Part shown: positions 7,982 to 16,144 of the stretch, piece by piece | How positions within the stretch are numbered: the stretch's first letter is position 1 | Layout: each line of letters begins with the position of its first letter | Origin: Desulforamulus ferrireducens | GTDB taxonomy: Bacteria > Bacillota > Desulfotomaculia > Desulfotomaculales > Desulfotomaculaceae | Reading direction: 5' to 3' | Assembly (NCBI RefSeq): GCF_002005145.1 | Contig: NZ_CP019698.1 | Location: forward strand, 930,001-994,000 | Length of the DNA stretch: 64,000 bases | The notes under the pieces: generated by a model | The model's input: the letters and a program-made list of their open reading frames with translations, nothing else | Databases searched by the model: none | What the model was told of the DNA's origin: nothing | Position numbers and translations under genes: made by a program

Positions 7982-9181
7982 TTAAACGGTGATTATATAC
8001 ACGGTAGCGGCGATGGCGATAAGGGCTGCTTCAGGTAACACCAGCATCCGCAGAACCTGCCGCAGGTCGGCGCGGAAGAAATCGACCGTCAGGGACAGGC
8101 AGAGGTGCATGGGCGTAAACATGGCCCCCGTAAAACCGGCTATAAAAACAAATACCGCCAGGGGCATACTTATCTGACCACCGGTAGCAGCCATCACTAC
8201 GGGAAAAATAATGCCCATGGAATAAGAAACTGTACCCGTAATTAAGCCCACCAGCAGGGCGAATATGCCTAAAACGACGAATTCCGGCACGGCCAGGGTC
8301 TGCAAAAAATAGGAAAGGCTGGCTACGGCCCCGGTTGTCAAAATCGTTTGTTTAAAGAAAAAAATGCCCAGTACGAGGAGGAGGATTTTTACCTGGACGG
8401 TTTCCCGGCAGAGGGATAAAAGATGACGCGGGGTATAGCGATGGCGCACCAGAAGCACAGCCAGGACCAGCCCTACGGCTATAAGAATCCGCACCTGGAG
8501 GAAGAGGACTATCAATACCACAACCAGGACAGGAAGGATGTTAAGGAACACCTCTTTGATGAGGGGGAAAGAGCCGTTGCTGGGGCGTTTTTTTTCGGGC
8601 GGGATACGGCGTAGATAAGGCCATCCCAGTAAGGCTACCAGCAGGCCGTAGGGAACCAGGGCCTGAATTAATTTTGTCAGGGGCAGTTCGCAGACCTGGG
8701 AGGTGATTAGGAGGCTGGGGTAAAGGGGCAGGCAGTACTCCCAGATATGACGGTAATAATAATTGATAACGCTTTTTTCCTCGGGGGAGAGGGTTGTATC
8801 CGCCGTCGCCTGGGCGACCAGGGGCGCAGAAAATAATGCTCCGCCCATGGAAGGCATCAGGCCGATAAAGGCGGGCAGCGTGGCCGCCAGGAGGCGGCGA
8901 CTGGGAAGAAGATTAAGTAAACCGTCCAGCATCCTTGCCAGATAGCCTTCCTTTTTCAGCAAACCTTCGAAAAGCATAATCAGGACCAGGACGAGTTCTA
9001 GCTCGATGGTGGACGGGTCTGTAATGGTCTGCCAGAAGGCAGTCACAAAGGCGGTCAATGGAAGACGGTAGAGGATGGCCAGGAGGCATGAGCTGCCGAA
9101 AATAACCGGTGCCAGCGGGGCACGTCGCCAGAGAAGCACCATCATCAGGGCAAAGACGAGGATAAGTTTTAAGGCCGGCAT
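7982..9181 (-). CDS. DUF401 family membrane protein (putative permease)
   Basis: 399 residues from ATG 9181, preceded by GGAAGGTG; an ORF extension upstream lacks a ribosome site. It is very hydrophobic, with about ten predicted membrane segments starting at LKLILVFALMMVLLW. FIGLMPSMGGALFSAPLV and GFTGAMFTPMHLCLSLTVDF are the two re-entrant-type motifs that mark the DUF401 family, related to GntP/ion-transporter folds. The substrate is unknown. It lies 60 bases upstream of, and in the same direction as, the TolB-like gene and shares its GC-rich composition, so the two probably arrived together. Confidence 0.75.
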   Translation of the reverse strand: MPALKLILVFALMMVLLWRRAPLAPVIFGSSCLLAILYRLPLTAFVTAFWQTITDPSTIELELVLVLIMLFEGLLKKEGYLARMLDGLLNLLPSRRLLAATLPAFIGLMPSMGGALFSAPLVAQATADTTLSPEEKSVINYYYRHIWEYCLPLYPSLLITSQVCELPLTKLIQALVPYGLLVALLGWPYLRRIPPEKKRPSNGSFPLIKEVFLNILPVLVVVLIVLFLQVRILIAVGLVLAVLLVRHRYTPRHLLSLCRETVQVKILLLVLGIFFFKQTILTTGAVASLSYFLQTLAVPEFVVLGIFALLVGLITGTVSYSMGIIFPVVMAATGGQISMPLAVFVFIAGFTGAMFTPMHLCLSLTVDFFRADLRQVLRMLVLPEAALIAIAATVYIITV

Positions 9182-9403
9182 AGATGCACCTTCCCGGAGT
9201 TTTCTATCTGGCGTCGCCCGGCAGACAGGTGTTGATAAATTGGCAAAGTTAACACAGCCACTTTCTTGCTTCATCTTACTATACCCGGATGTTGTTTACA
9301 AGGCTTCCGTTTTACCCGGCTGGTAAATTACCTTTTTTGTTCCCTGCTCATGTGTTAAAATTAGGAACGAATTATCAATTAAAGGAACAGGTGATTGTCA
9401 GTT

Positions 9404-9434
9404 ATGAAGGTAACACGTATGGTTATCATTCTTA
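9404..9434 (+). pseudogene. 5' stub of a gene cut by IS1380 copy 2
   Basis: ATG 9404 is preceded by AAAGGAACAGGTGA and encodes MKVTRMVIIL before the IS left end at 9435. The basic-then-hydrophobic start would suit a signal peptide or membrane segment. Only ten codons survive, so the product is not identifiable. Confidence 0.4.
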
Positions 9435-11130
9435 CCTGAATCCGTGATAATAACAACCGACCTAAGTTTAATTGACAGTAAATGGTATTACTGATTAAAG
9501 CTAACACCTGTTGGTATATGAAATAGGGTCTAAATATGATTATGTGAATAAAGGCTATTTACTCTTACCTTGGGTCCCCTAGATAAGGGAATAACAAAGC
9601 AGACCTCCCGTCCTAAGAGACTTGGAGCCTGTTTATACAGCTAACTGGAGCTAGAAGTTCTTTTATTTAAGCCAACGCTTTATATAGGTAACGGAAAGCT
9701 GGATACCAGGGGCTATGCCGGCCAAACCGTAACTTGACCTGCCGGGCATGGTGAACCAGCCGGGACGCTATGGTAATCAGGTTCTGAATAACCGTACGCA
9801 GCCGCCGACGTTGAGCTTTCTTATTGCGCAGCGGTACTTCCTTTAGCGGGAGGCTGAACTGCCCCAGAAGCCGCAAGATATTGTAGGCGAAAATACCAAG
9901 GTGCAGCACCAGGTTATTGGTGGCAAATTTGCCACTGGGCAACCGTTCCAGGTCTAAATCGTTTTTGATTTCGCTATGGAATTGCTCGCTGGTGCCGTGG
10001 TCGTGGTAGAGGGCAATGACCTCCTCCACCGGGTCGGGTAAAGTGGTCCAGTAGGTTTCAACCTCAATTTCCGGGACCAAGAGAAGCTGTCCGCTTCGTA
10101 ATATCGTGCGCTCGGTGACCTTATACACCAGACGGACAGGGGTGTCAGCGCCCTCGATTTTCACCATCTGGTGACCCCGATAGACGGTTTTTCCCTCCCG
10201 TTCTACGGTGGCGTTACCATTTTCCTTGGCAACGGCCAGCCATGCTTCCGGCGTTTCCTTACGCAGATTTCGCTTAATGATAAAATCGGCTTTGATTTCC
10301 GGGTCCAAACAGACCTGGAGATTATCTTGGCTGTCATTACCGCCATCCATCCGTACTAAAAGTGGCAGCGAAGTGATAGCGCGAGCAAAGGTTAGAGCGC
10401 GACGCAGGAAGTCCGGCGTCCCTTTTTGGCAATGCTGTTTCCCGGCCCGCAGTTCGGTATTGACGCAGTAGCCTTCCTTACCGAGGTAGGCGAAGATAGG
10501 CGCATAACCGTCGTAGCCCTTATAGGTCCTGGAAACACCCTCTTTCTTGGAATTTGAATTATCAAAGGGAGTAACATCAATATCCAAAGGGACATATTGG
10601 CGCTTCTGTTCCCCGGAACCCAAGGTAACAGGAGTTACCGGTGCCTTAAGTTTCTTAAGGAACCTGGCCGTTTCCTCGAGGATGATCTCCTGGTAGGGTA
10701 CGCTATGAGCTATCATATCCAGGCGCTGGCGCAGGGTAGGACTTGAAGGCACATCCTGAATATCCAGCGCTGCAGCGAAGAAGGGGTCATCCCGAAAAAG
10801 CTCAATATGGTCAAAATCACTGCGACCCTGGCAAAGCAGGCCGATGTATGAGGTGATAACATCCCCATGGGAAATATCCGGCGAGGAAACACCAGGTATC
10901 CGGGTCTTATTTAGCCTGAATTTCAGAGCAGTATGATCAATGATTTCCCCTACCAGAGCCAGTCCGGCAACGGGGGTAAGGTGTTCATCAGACTGTTCAA
11001 TAATGAATTTCATGGCTGCACCTCGCAGGTGAAGATGGTTTTGTTTGCCATCTAGCCTATTATACCTTATTTTTCGCGAGGTTTTGAGCCATATCCAACT
11101 ATTTTGTTATTGGGTTGTCACGGATTCAGG
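9435..11130. mobile_element. IS1380-family insertion sequence, copy 2
   Basis: 1,696 bp with the same ends and orientation as copy 1. Left flank TCTTA and right flank TAATA do not form a target duplication, and neither does any pairing with the flanks of copy 1. With copy 1 it brackets a 4.1-kb GC-rich segment. Confidence 0.9.
9667..11013 (-). CDS. IS1380-family transposase (copy 2)
   Basis: 448 residues, the same protein as copy 1 except glycine in RMDGGND. Start, ribosome site and DDE-type regions are as in copy 1. Full length and without frameshift, hence probably active. Confidence 0.9.
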   Translation of the reverse strand: MKFIIEQSDEHLTPVAGLALVGEIIDHTALKFRLNKTRIPGVSSPDISHGDVITSYIGLLCQGRSDFDHIELFRDDPFFAAALDIQDVPSSPTLRQRLDMIAHSVPYQEIILEETARFLKKLKAPVTPVTLGSGEQKRQYVPLDIDVTPFDNSNSKKEGVSRTYKGYDGYAPIFAYLGKEGYCVNTELRAGKQHCQKGTPDFLRRALTFARAITSLPLLVRMDGGNDSQDNLQVCLDPEIKADFIIKRNLRKETPEAWLAVAKENGNATVEREGKTVYRGHQMVKIEGADTPVRLVYKVTERTILRSGQLLLVPEIEVETYWTTLPDPVEEVIALYHDHGTSEQFHSEIKNDLDLERLPSGKFATNNLVLHLGIFAYNILRLLGQFSLPLKEVPLRNKKAQRRRLRTVIQNLITIASRLVHHARQVKLRFGRHSPWYPAFRYLYKALA

Positions 11131-11222
11131 TAATATCAAATAACTCAACTTACTGCCCAGTGGCAAAAAAAAAAGCCGCTAATGGCAGTCGATGCTTGCG
11201 GTCAATTTGCAGAAATACGGCC

Positions 11223-11255
11223 AAACGGCGGCTTAAATAATCAAAGCCGCCGTTT
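11223..11255 (-). terminator. Hairpin terminator between IS1380 and IS66
   Basis: AAACGGCGGCTT pairs with AAGCCGCCGTTT across a short AT-rich loop. It lies just after the stop of the truncated minus-strand relic at 11262-11326 and probably ended that gene; the symmetric sequence could stop transcription both ways. Confidence 0.6.
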
Positions 11256-11261
11256 ATCGTT

Positions 11262-11326
11262 TTACGGAAGGCTTAATACTTCCGCGACATGCTGGGAGAT
11301 TATCTTGCCGTTGGAACAGATGACTT
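11262..11326 (-). pseudogene. 3' stub of an unidentified minus-strand gene cut by IS66
   Basis: The minus strand directly at the IS66 left end reads VICSNGKIISQHVAEVLSLP then a stop, followed by a terminator hairpin. The rest of the gene is not seen beyond the IS66 right end, so a deletion or rearrangement has occurred. The family is not recognised with confidence. Confidence 0.35.
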
Positions 11327-11415
11327 GTAAGCGCTTAATCTTCGGGTGCCTCGCCAGCATTAAAAAACTATGAGACAATACCTCCATGTACTAAAGTAAA
11401 AGGAGGTATTTTTCT

Positions 11416-11730
11416 TTGACCAATTCGGATAAAAGGGCACTGGTTGAAGAATGCCGCAAAAGTGCCATGACTGCCAAGGAGTGGTGCGCATCTAAAGGTA
11501 TCAACTATAGCACTTACATGCAATGGGCATCGAGAATAAATAAAGAAGATCGAAATGCAACCTCTAAGCCAATGCAGTGGGCTGATATAACTTCAGTTGC
11601 TAATAAAATCCCAAAAAAAGAAACAGCAGAAGTCAAGCTTATCTGCGGCAAATGGACCATCTCTGTTGAACCCGGATTTAGTCCAGACTTGCTAGCTAAA
11701 GTACTCAAAGTGGTTGATACAGTATGTTAA
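11416..11730 (+). CDS. tnpA: IS66 accessory protein TnpA
   Basis: 104 residues from TTG 11416, with AAAAGGAGG upstream. The N-terminal helix-turn-helix region (ECRKSAMTAKEWCASKGIN and TYMQWASRIN) is the IS66 TnpA pattern, close to the IS3 OrfA type of DNA-binding domain. It is needed with TnpB and TnpC for transposition in studied IS66 members. Its stop overlaps the tnpB start by 7 bases, consistent with translational coupling. Confidence 0.85.
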   Translation: MTNSDKRALVEECRKSAMTAKEWCASKGINYSTYMQWASRINKEDRNATSKPMQWADITSVANKIPKKETAEVKLICGKWTISVEPGFSPDLLAKVLKVVDTVC

Positions 11731-12086
11731 AGGACATTTCCAGTTATGATGGCATCTATTTAGCCTGTGGAGTTACCGACCTGCGCCACTCTGTAGATGG
11801 CTTGGCAATAATCGTTAAGCAACAATTTAGGATGGACGTCTTTGGCAACTATCTTTTCCTTTTTTGTAACCGTAGGCGTAACCGACTCAAAGGTCTCAGC
11901 TGGGATAAGAATGGATTTGTACTCTACTACAAGAGATTAGATGGGGATGGTGCCCGCTTTAAATGGCCTAACGACCCACAAGATGTTAGAAACATAAGCC
12001 TTGAGCAGCTAAAGCTACTCATGAATGGCCTTTCCATCGATCCTCCCAAAGGGTTTGGTGAAGTAAAGTCAAGAGATTTTTATTAA
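11724..12086 (+). CDS. tnpB: IS66 Orf2-like protein TnpB
   Basis: 120 residues. YLACGVTDLRHSVDGLA, LFLFCNRRRNRLKGL and FVLYYKRLDGDGARFKWP are the diagnostic IS66 TnpB (Orf2) blocks. Biochemical role is not settled in the family; it is required for transposition. About 100 AT-rich bases separate it from tnpC. Confidence 0.9.
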   Translation: MLKDISSYDGIYLACGVTDLRHSVDGLAIIVKQQFRMDVFGNYLFLFCNRRRNRLKGLSWDKNGFVLYYKRLDGDGARFKWPNDPQDVRNISLEQLKLLMNGLSIDPPKGFGEVKSRDFY

Positions 12087-12185
12087 TATTAAATAATACT
12101 GAGTAAGATAAAGATAAATTAAAATATTGCCAGAATTACCAAGTAAACACTGGTATTTCTGGTGTTTTTGTAGTAAAATATTAGT

Positions 12186-13775
12186 ATGAATAAGATTAAT
12201 TTAGCGGGGTTACCCCCAGAAATAATTGCATATATTACTAAGCTTGAGTCTCAAGTTCAAGAACAGTCAACTAAGATTGAAAATCAGAAAGTCCGCATTG
12301 ATAATCTGATGACTATGTTGGCTAATTTTCAAAAGACTTTGTATGGCCAATCCAGTGAGAAAAGCAGGTATGTCCTTGGTACAGATAGCAACCAGCTGGC
12401 ACTGTTCAATGAAGCGGAAGTTGAGGCTAACCGTAATGCTTTAGAACCTCAAAAGGTAACGGTTAGCGGACATACTCGGAAAGCAAAGCGGACCAAGGAA
12501 GAACTGGCAGCAGAGCTTCCTGTGGTAGAGATTCTCTGCGAACTTAACGAGGAAGAACAAATTTGTGAGGAATGTGGCGGTAAACTCCGTAAGCTTGGTA
12601 GAGAGATAGTCCGGGAAGAACTGGAAATTATTCCTGCCCAAGTAAGGGTACTTCGCTATATAAGGCAAAACTATGTTTGTGAGGATTGTGAAAAGGATAC
12701 CGGATTTGCCACGATCGTAAAGGCACCTACTCCGAAACCAGTGATAAAAAGGAGTCTTGCTTCTGCCTCAACGGTAGCCCACGTCATATACCAAAAATAT
12801 GTCAATGGCATGCCTTTAAACAGGCAGGAGAAAGATTGGGCCTGTCAGGGGGTGACGCTCTCGCGAGCCACCTTAGCCAACTGGGTAATACGAGCTGCAA
12901 CTGACTGGCTAAGGCCTCTGTGGGAGACTATGAAAGCCTATCTCTTAAAGCAAGCTGTTATCTCAGCAGATGAGACTGTAATTCAGGTGCTTAAAGAGGA
13001 AGGGAAATCCCCCACATCAGAGTCCCGGATGTGGGTGTATTGTTCGGGTAATACAGGCAATCCCCCTGTGGTACTCTATGAATACCAGCCTACCCGGTCA
13101 GGAGAGCATGCAAGACGTTTCCTGGAAGGGTTTCGTGGTATGCTTCAGACGGATGGCTACGCTGGGTACAACAAGGTAGCATATGTTACCCGCTGTGGTT
13201 GCTGGGCCCATTTACGCCGCAAGTATGAAGAGGCCATGCCTAAGAAAGGAGCCATTGAAGGCTCAGCCGCCGCTATTGGCTTTCAATACTGCAATCGCTT
13301 ATTTGACATTGAAGCAGAGTTGGAAAACCTCACGGCGGATGAGCGTAAAAAGCAGCGTCAGGAACAATCCCGTCCAGTTCTTGAGGCTTATTGGGCGTGG
13401 GTTGAAACTGTTAAGCCGCTGGGAGGTTCAAAACTTGGCGAGGCCATTACTTACTCTATTAACCAAAAAGAAGCTTTGTGTGAGTTCTTAAACGATGGAC
13501 GAATCGAAATCTCGAACAATCGCGCGGAGCAGAAAATTAAACCCTTTGTTACAGGAAGAAAGGCTTGGTTATTTGCCGACACTAAAAAAGGCGCTCAATC
13601 CAGTGCCATCGCTTACAGCATTGTGGAATCAGCTAAGGCTAATAAAATAAACCCCTATATGTATCTTGTGCATATATTCCAGACAATGCCTGGCCTTGAC
13701 TTTAAGAATGACTCAACAGTACTAGAAAGATTAATGCCCTGGTCTCCTGAACTTCCTGATTACTGCCGTCTGTAA
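12186..13775 (+). CDS. tnpC: IS66 transposase TnpC
   Basis: 529 residues, full length for the family. A coiled-coil/leucine-rich N-terminus is followed by a zinc-finger-like block (CEECGGKL and CEDCEKD). The DDE domain has ISADETVIQVL, QTDGYAGYN and ISNNRAEQKIKPF carrying the three acidic residues. It ends with the IS66 C-terminal segment (MPWSPELPDYCRL). A hairpin terminator follows inside the right end. Confidence 0.92.
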   Translation: MNKINLAGLPPEIIAYITKLESQVQEQSTKIENQKVRIDNLMTMLANFQKTLYGQSSEKSRYVLGTDSNQLALFNEAEVEANRNALEPQKVTVSGHTRKAKRTKEELAAELPVVEILCELNEEEQICEECGGKLRKLGREIVREELEIIPAQVRVLRYIRQNYVCEDCEKDTGFATIVKAPTPKPVIKRSLASASTVAHVIYQKYVNGMPLNRQEKDWACQGVTLSRATLANWVIRAATDWLRPLWETMKAYLLKQAVISADETVIQVLKEEGKSPTSESRMWVYCSGNTGNPPVVLYEYQPTRSGEHARRFLEGFRGMLQTDGYAGYNKVAYVTRCGCWAHLRRKYEEAMPKKGAIEGSAAAIGFQYCNRLFDIEAELENLTADERKKQRQEQSRPVLEAYWAWVETVKPLGGSKLGEAITYSINQKEALCEFLNDGRIEISNNRAEQKIKPFVTGRKAWLFADTKKGAQSSAIAYSIVESAKANKINPYMYLVHIFQTMPGLDFKNDSTVLERLMPWSPELPDYCRL

Positions 13776-13804
13776 GTCCAATTAAATATTTAGTAATTAA
13801 ACTT

Positions 13805-13840
13805 CTCGGTTACGACTAGCTTGTAGCCGAGTTTTATTTT
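13805..13840 (+). terminator. Terminator inside the IS66 right end
   Basis: CTCGGTTAC and GTAGCCGAG form a hairpin, then TTTTATTTT. It stops tnp transcription before the downstream van module. Confidence 0.7.
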
Positions 13841-13894
13841 GCCACAATTGGTGGGTATTTACCATGCACCTGAAGATTAAGCGCTTACTTTTTA

Positions 13895-13923
13895 TTGACT
13901 GGAATTGGTAAAAGACATATAAT
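13895..13923 (+). promoter_or_regulatory. Sigma-A promoter of the DUF1413-van module
   Basis: TTGACT, 17 bases, TATAAT: near consensus. It starts 7 bases outside the IS66 right end, so it belongs to the module rather than being a hybrid with the IS. Confidence 0.8.
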
Positions 13924-13970
13924 CTTATTAACAATGTTGTTGATATTGATATTGATAAGGAGATGAAAAC

Positions 13971-14213
13971 ATGAGTGATGTTAATGAGCTACTAGAAGAA
14001 GCTATTAAGGAAACTGAAAACTTGAATGAAGGTGAAGTCTTTCTTGTTAAGGACCTGTTCAAGGGTTATGTATGGAATAGAATACCCAGAAAGTATCGAC
14101 TTCTGCTTGGGACTTTATTTTTAAACTACGTAAATAAAATGGAAGGTAATATAAAGGCAATTGAAAAGACCTCATCTAACCAGCAGAGGTATAAAAAGAC
14201 AATTGGCAAGTAG
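13971..14213 (+). CDS. DUF1413 domain-containing small protein
   Basis: 80 residues, ATG preceded by AAGGAGATG. The core GEVFLVKDLFKGYVWNRIPR and RLLLGTLFLNYV matches the DUF1413 family, small proteins of unknown function found in Firmicutes and on plasmids. It is the first gene after a strong promoter, 18 bases before vanR, and probably in the same transcript. It is not the VanU regulator of vanG operons, which has a different helix-turn-helix sequence. No role in glycopeptide sensing can be claimed. Confidence 0.7.
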   Translation: MSDVNELLEEAIKETENLNEGEVFLVKDLFKGYVWNRIPRKYRLLLGTLFLNYVNKMEGNIKAIEKTSSNQQRYKKTIGK

Positions 14214-14231
14214 GAAGAAGGGATAAAATTT

Positions 14232-14930
14232 ATGAGTATCAATATTTTAGTTGTTGACGATGAACAAGCTATAGCAGATCTAATTGAAGTTTATCTAAAA
14301 AATGAAGGTTTTACAGTATACAAATTTTATAACGGTCAAGATGCGTTCCGATGTGTTGAGTCGAAGCAGTTGGACCTTGCGATACTTGATGTTATGCTGC
14401 CAGATATTGATGGCTTTACTATCTGTCGGAAGATTAGGGAAAAACATAATTTTCCCATTATTATGCTGACAGCTAAAGAAGAAGAAATCGATAAGATTAC
14501 CGGGCTGACATTAGGCGCCGATGACTATATCACTAAACCATTCCGTCCTTTGGAATTAGTTGCTCGTGTAAAGGCGCAGCTCCGAAGATTTACCAAATAT
14601 AATTCTCCAGAGCAAAAACAGGAAGAACGCTTGATTGCCTTTTCCGGCTTGGTGTTAGACATGGATGCTCGTGAATGTACGCTGAATGAGAAAAAGTTAT
14701 CGCTTACACCTACGGAGTTTTCTATTCTTTGGGTTCTTTGTTCCAATCGAGGACGAGTGGTAAGTTCTGAAGAATTGTTCCGCGAGGTATGGGGAGACAA
14801 GTATTTTAGTAACAGCAATAATACGGTAATGGTTCATATTCGACATTTAAGAGAAAAAATGGGTGATAGCGCGGAAAATCCTAAATATATCAAAACGGTA
14901 TGGGGGGTTGGTTATAAAATTGAAAAGTGA
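14232..14930 (+). CDS. vanR: VanR-type response regulator
   Basis: 232 residues, OmpR/PhoB class. Receiver domain with acidic pocket VDDE (D9, D10), phosphorylated D53 in LAILDVMLPD, and switch lysine in ITKPFRPLELVARVKAQLRR. The winged-helix output domain ends HIRHLREKMGD to KTVWGVGYKIEK. Several blocks, such as LTLGADDYITKPFRPLEL and the last fifty residues, closely resemble VanR from enterococcal vanA/vanD-type clusters as I recall them. It would bind DNA as a dimer when phosphorylated by VanS. The gene runs into vanS with a 23-base overlap, the same arrangement as in vanA. Confidence 0.88.
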   Translation: MSINILVVDDEQAIADLIEVYLKNEGFTVYKFYNGQDAFRCVESKQLDLAILDVMLPDIDGFTICRKIREKHNFPIIMLTAKEEEIDKITGLTLGADDYITKPFRPLELVARVKAQLRRFTKYNSPEQKQEERLIAFSGLVLDMDARECTLNEKKLSLTPTEFSILWVLCSNRGRVVSSEELFREVWGDKYFSNSNNTVMVHIRHLREKMGDSAENPKYIKTVWGVGYKIEK

Positions 14931-16053
14931 CAGAGATAAGAGAAACAATGATTATACAAAATTAAAAAGAAAAGTATTTTTTAGAGTGCTCCTTATTGTT
15001 TTTGCCACGATCGCAACTGTTATTTTTTTGCGTGATGTAATTCAAGACAATTTCAATATTGGAGAGAGTATTGTAGAATTTTTAAAGAATAAGTTTTATT
15101 TGAGTGAAAGCGATGCTGTAATAATTTATCGGTATATTTTTCTTTATAATAAAGAGCTTATTACACTTATTGTGATCATCATCTTATTAATTATTTTGCT
15201 TAGATTTTCAATTTCGTGGTTTACTAAATATTTTGATGAAATAGGTAGTGGAATGGATAAACTTGTTGAGGAATCCAATGATGAAATTACATTATCACCG
15301 GAATTGGATTTTATGGAAAATAAGCTTAATCAAATAAAAAACAACTTGGAAAAGCAAAAAAAAGCTGCACTTGATGCCGAACAGCGCAAAAATGATTTGG
15401 TCGTTTATTTGGCTCATGATATAAAGACACCTCTGACCTCCGTTATAGGATACTTAAATCTACTGGATGAGGCTCCTGATATGCCTCCTGAACAGAAATC
15501 AAAATATGTCGGTATTACTTTGGAAAAAGCTTATCGATTAGAAGAGCTTATCAATGAGTTTTTCGAGATCACAAGATTCAATCTTCAAACTATTGTTTTG
15601 AATAAAGAAAAAATCAATTTACTGTTCATGCTCCAGCAAATGGCAGATGAATTCTATCCAATGCTGGCTCCACAGGGAAAGCAGATATCTGTCAATGTGC
15701 CTGACGGACTCACTCTGTGGGGAGATGCAGACAAACTAGCCCGTGTATTCAATAATATTCTGAAAAATGCCATAGCCTATAGCGATGAAAATAGTGTCAT
15801 TGATATTTCTGCATGGCAGCAGGACGAAAATATTGTTATAGCTTTTATGAACCAGGGAAATCCAATTCCACAGACAAAGATTGATACTATTTTTGAAAAA
15901 TTTTACCGATTAGATGCTGCACGCTCCTCAAACACCGGTGGAGCAGGGCTAGGTTTGGCAATCGCAAAAGAAATTGTCACAGCTCACGATGGAACGATTT
16001 CTGTAGAAAGCAACCCGGAAAATACTACATTTACAGTAAAGCTTCCGTCTTAA
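14908..16053 (+). CDS. vanS: VanS-type sensor histidine kinase
   Basis: 381 residues from TTG 14908 (LVIKLKSD), the start position used by the enterococcal homologue; an ATG 45 bases upstream lies deep in vanR. There are two membrane segments (VFFRVLLIVFATIATVIFL and LITLIVIIILLIILL) with a short external loop, then the dimerisation/phosphorylation helix with LAHDIKTPLTSVIGYL, where the histidine is the phosphate acceptor. The ATPase domain has N box (IFNNILKNAIAYS) and G boxes (GGAGLGLAIAKEI). The short sensor loop is like VanS of vanA rather than the larger vanB type. The expected signal is a glycopeptide or the damage it causes; this is inferred from homology. Confidence 0.88.
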   Translation: MVIKLKSDRDKRNNDYTKLKRKVFFRVLLIVFATIATVIFLRDVIQDNFNIGESIVEFLKNKFYLSESDAVIIYRYIFLYNKELITLIVIIILLIILLRFSISWFTKYFDEIGSGMDKLVEESNDEITLSPELDFMENKLNQIKNNLEKQKKAALDAEQRKNDLVVYLAHDIKTPLTSVIGYLNLLDEAPDMPPEQKSKYVGITLEKAYRLEELINEFFEITRFNLQTIVLNKEKINLLFMLQQMADEFYPMLAPQGKQISVNVPDGLTLWGDADKLARVFNNILKNAIAYSDENSVIDISAWQQDENIVIAFMNQGNPIPQTKIDTIFEKFYRLDAARSSNTGGAGLGLAIAKEIVTAHDGTISVESNPENTTFTVKLPS

Positions 16054-16080
16054 GAAAATCTTAAGAAGTTCATAAGATTG
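16048..16080 (+). promoter_or_regulatory. Three tandem 11-bp direct repeats, likely VanR operator before vanY
   Basis: TCTTAAGAAAA, TCTTAAGAAGT and TCATAAGATTG follow each other without gap, overlapping the last codons of vanS. Head-to-tail 11-bp repeats one helical turn apart are the binding pattern of OmpR/PhoB-class regulators. A TTAAAT box lies downstream near 16109 without a good -35, as expected for an activated promoter. Binding by this VanR is inference. Confidence 0.6.
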
Positions 16081-16144
16081 AATTCCAACATAACCTCTTG
16101 TTCTGTGGTTAAATAATTTCACGCAGAATAAGGAGGTATTTATT

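Larger units (their letters stand above)
11327..13888. mobile_element. IS66-family insertion sequence, first copy
   Basis: 2,562 bp with ends GTAAGCGCTTAATCTTCGGG and, inverted on the right, GTAAGCGCTTAATCTTCAGG. It carries the three standard genes tnpA, tnpB and tnpC in order on the plus strand. The 8-base flanks (GATGACTT and TTTTTATT) differ, so the usual IS66 target duplication is not visible. Confidence 0.9.

Noticed and set aside
3592-11130. Intact composite transposon with target duplication
   Set aside because: No pair among the four IS flanks matches, and the interrupted recombinase does not resume after copy 2.
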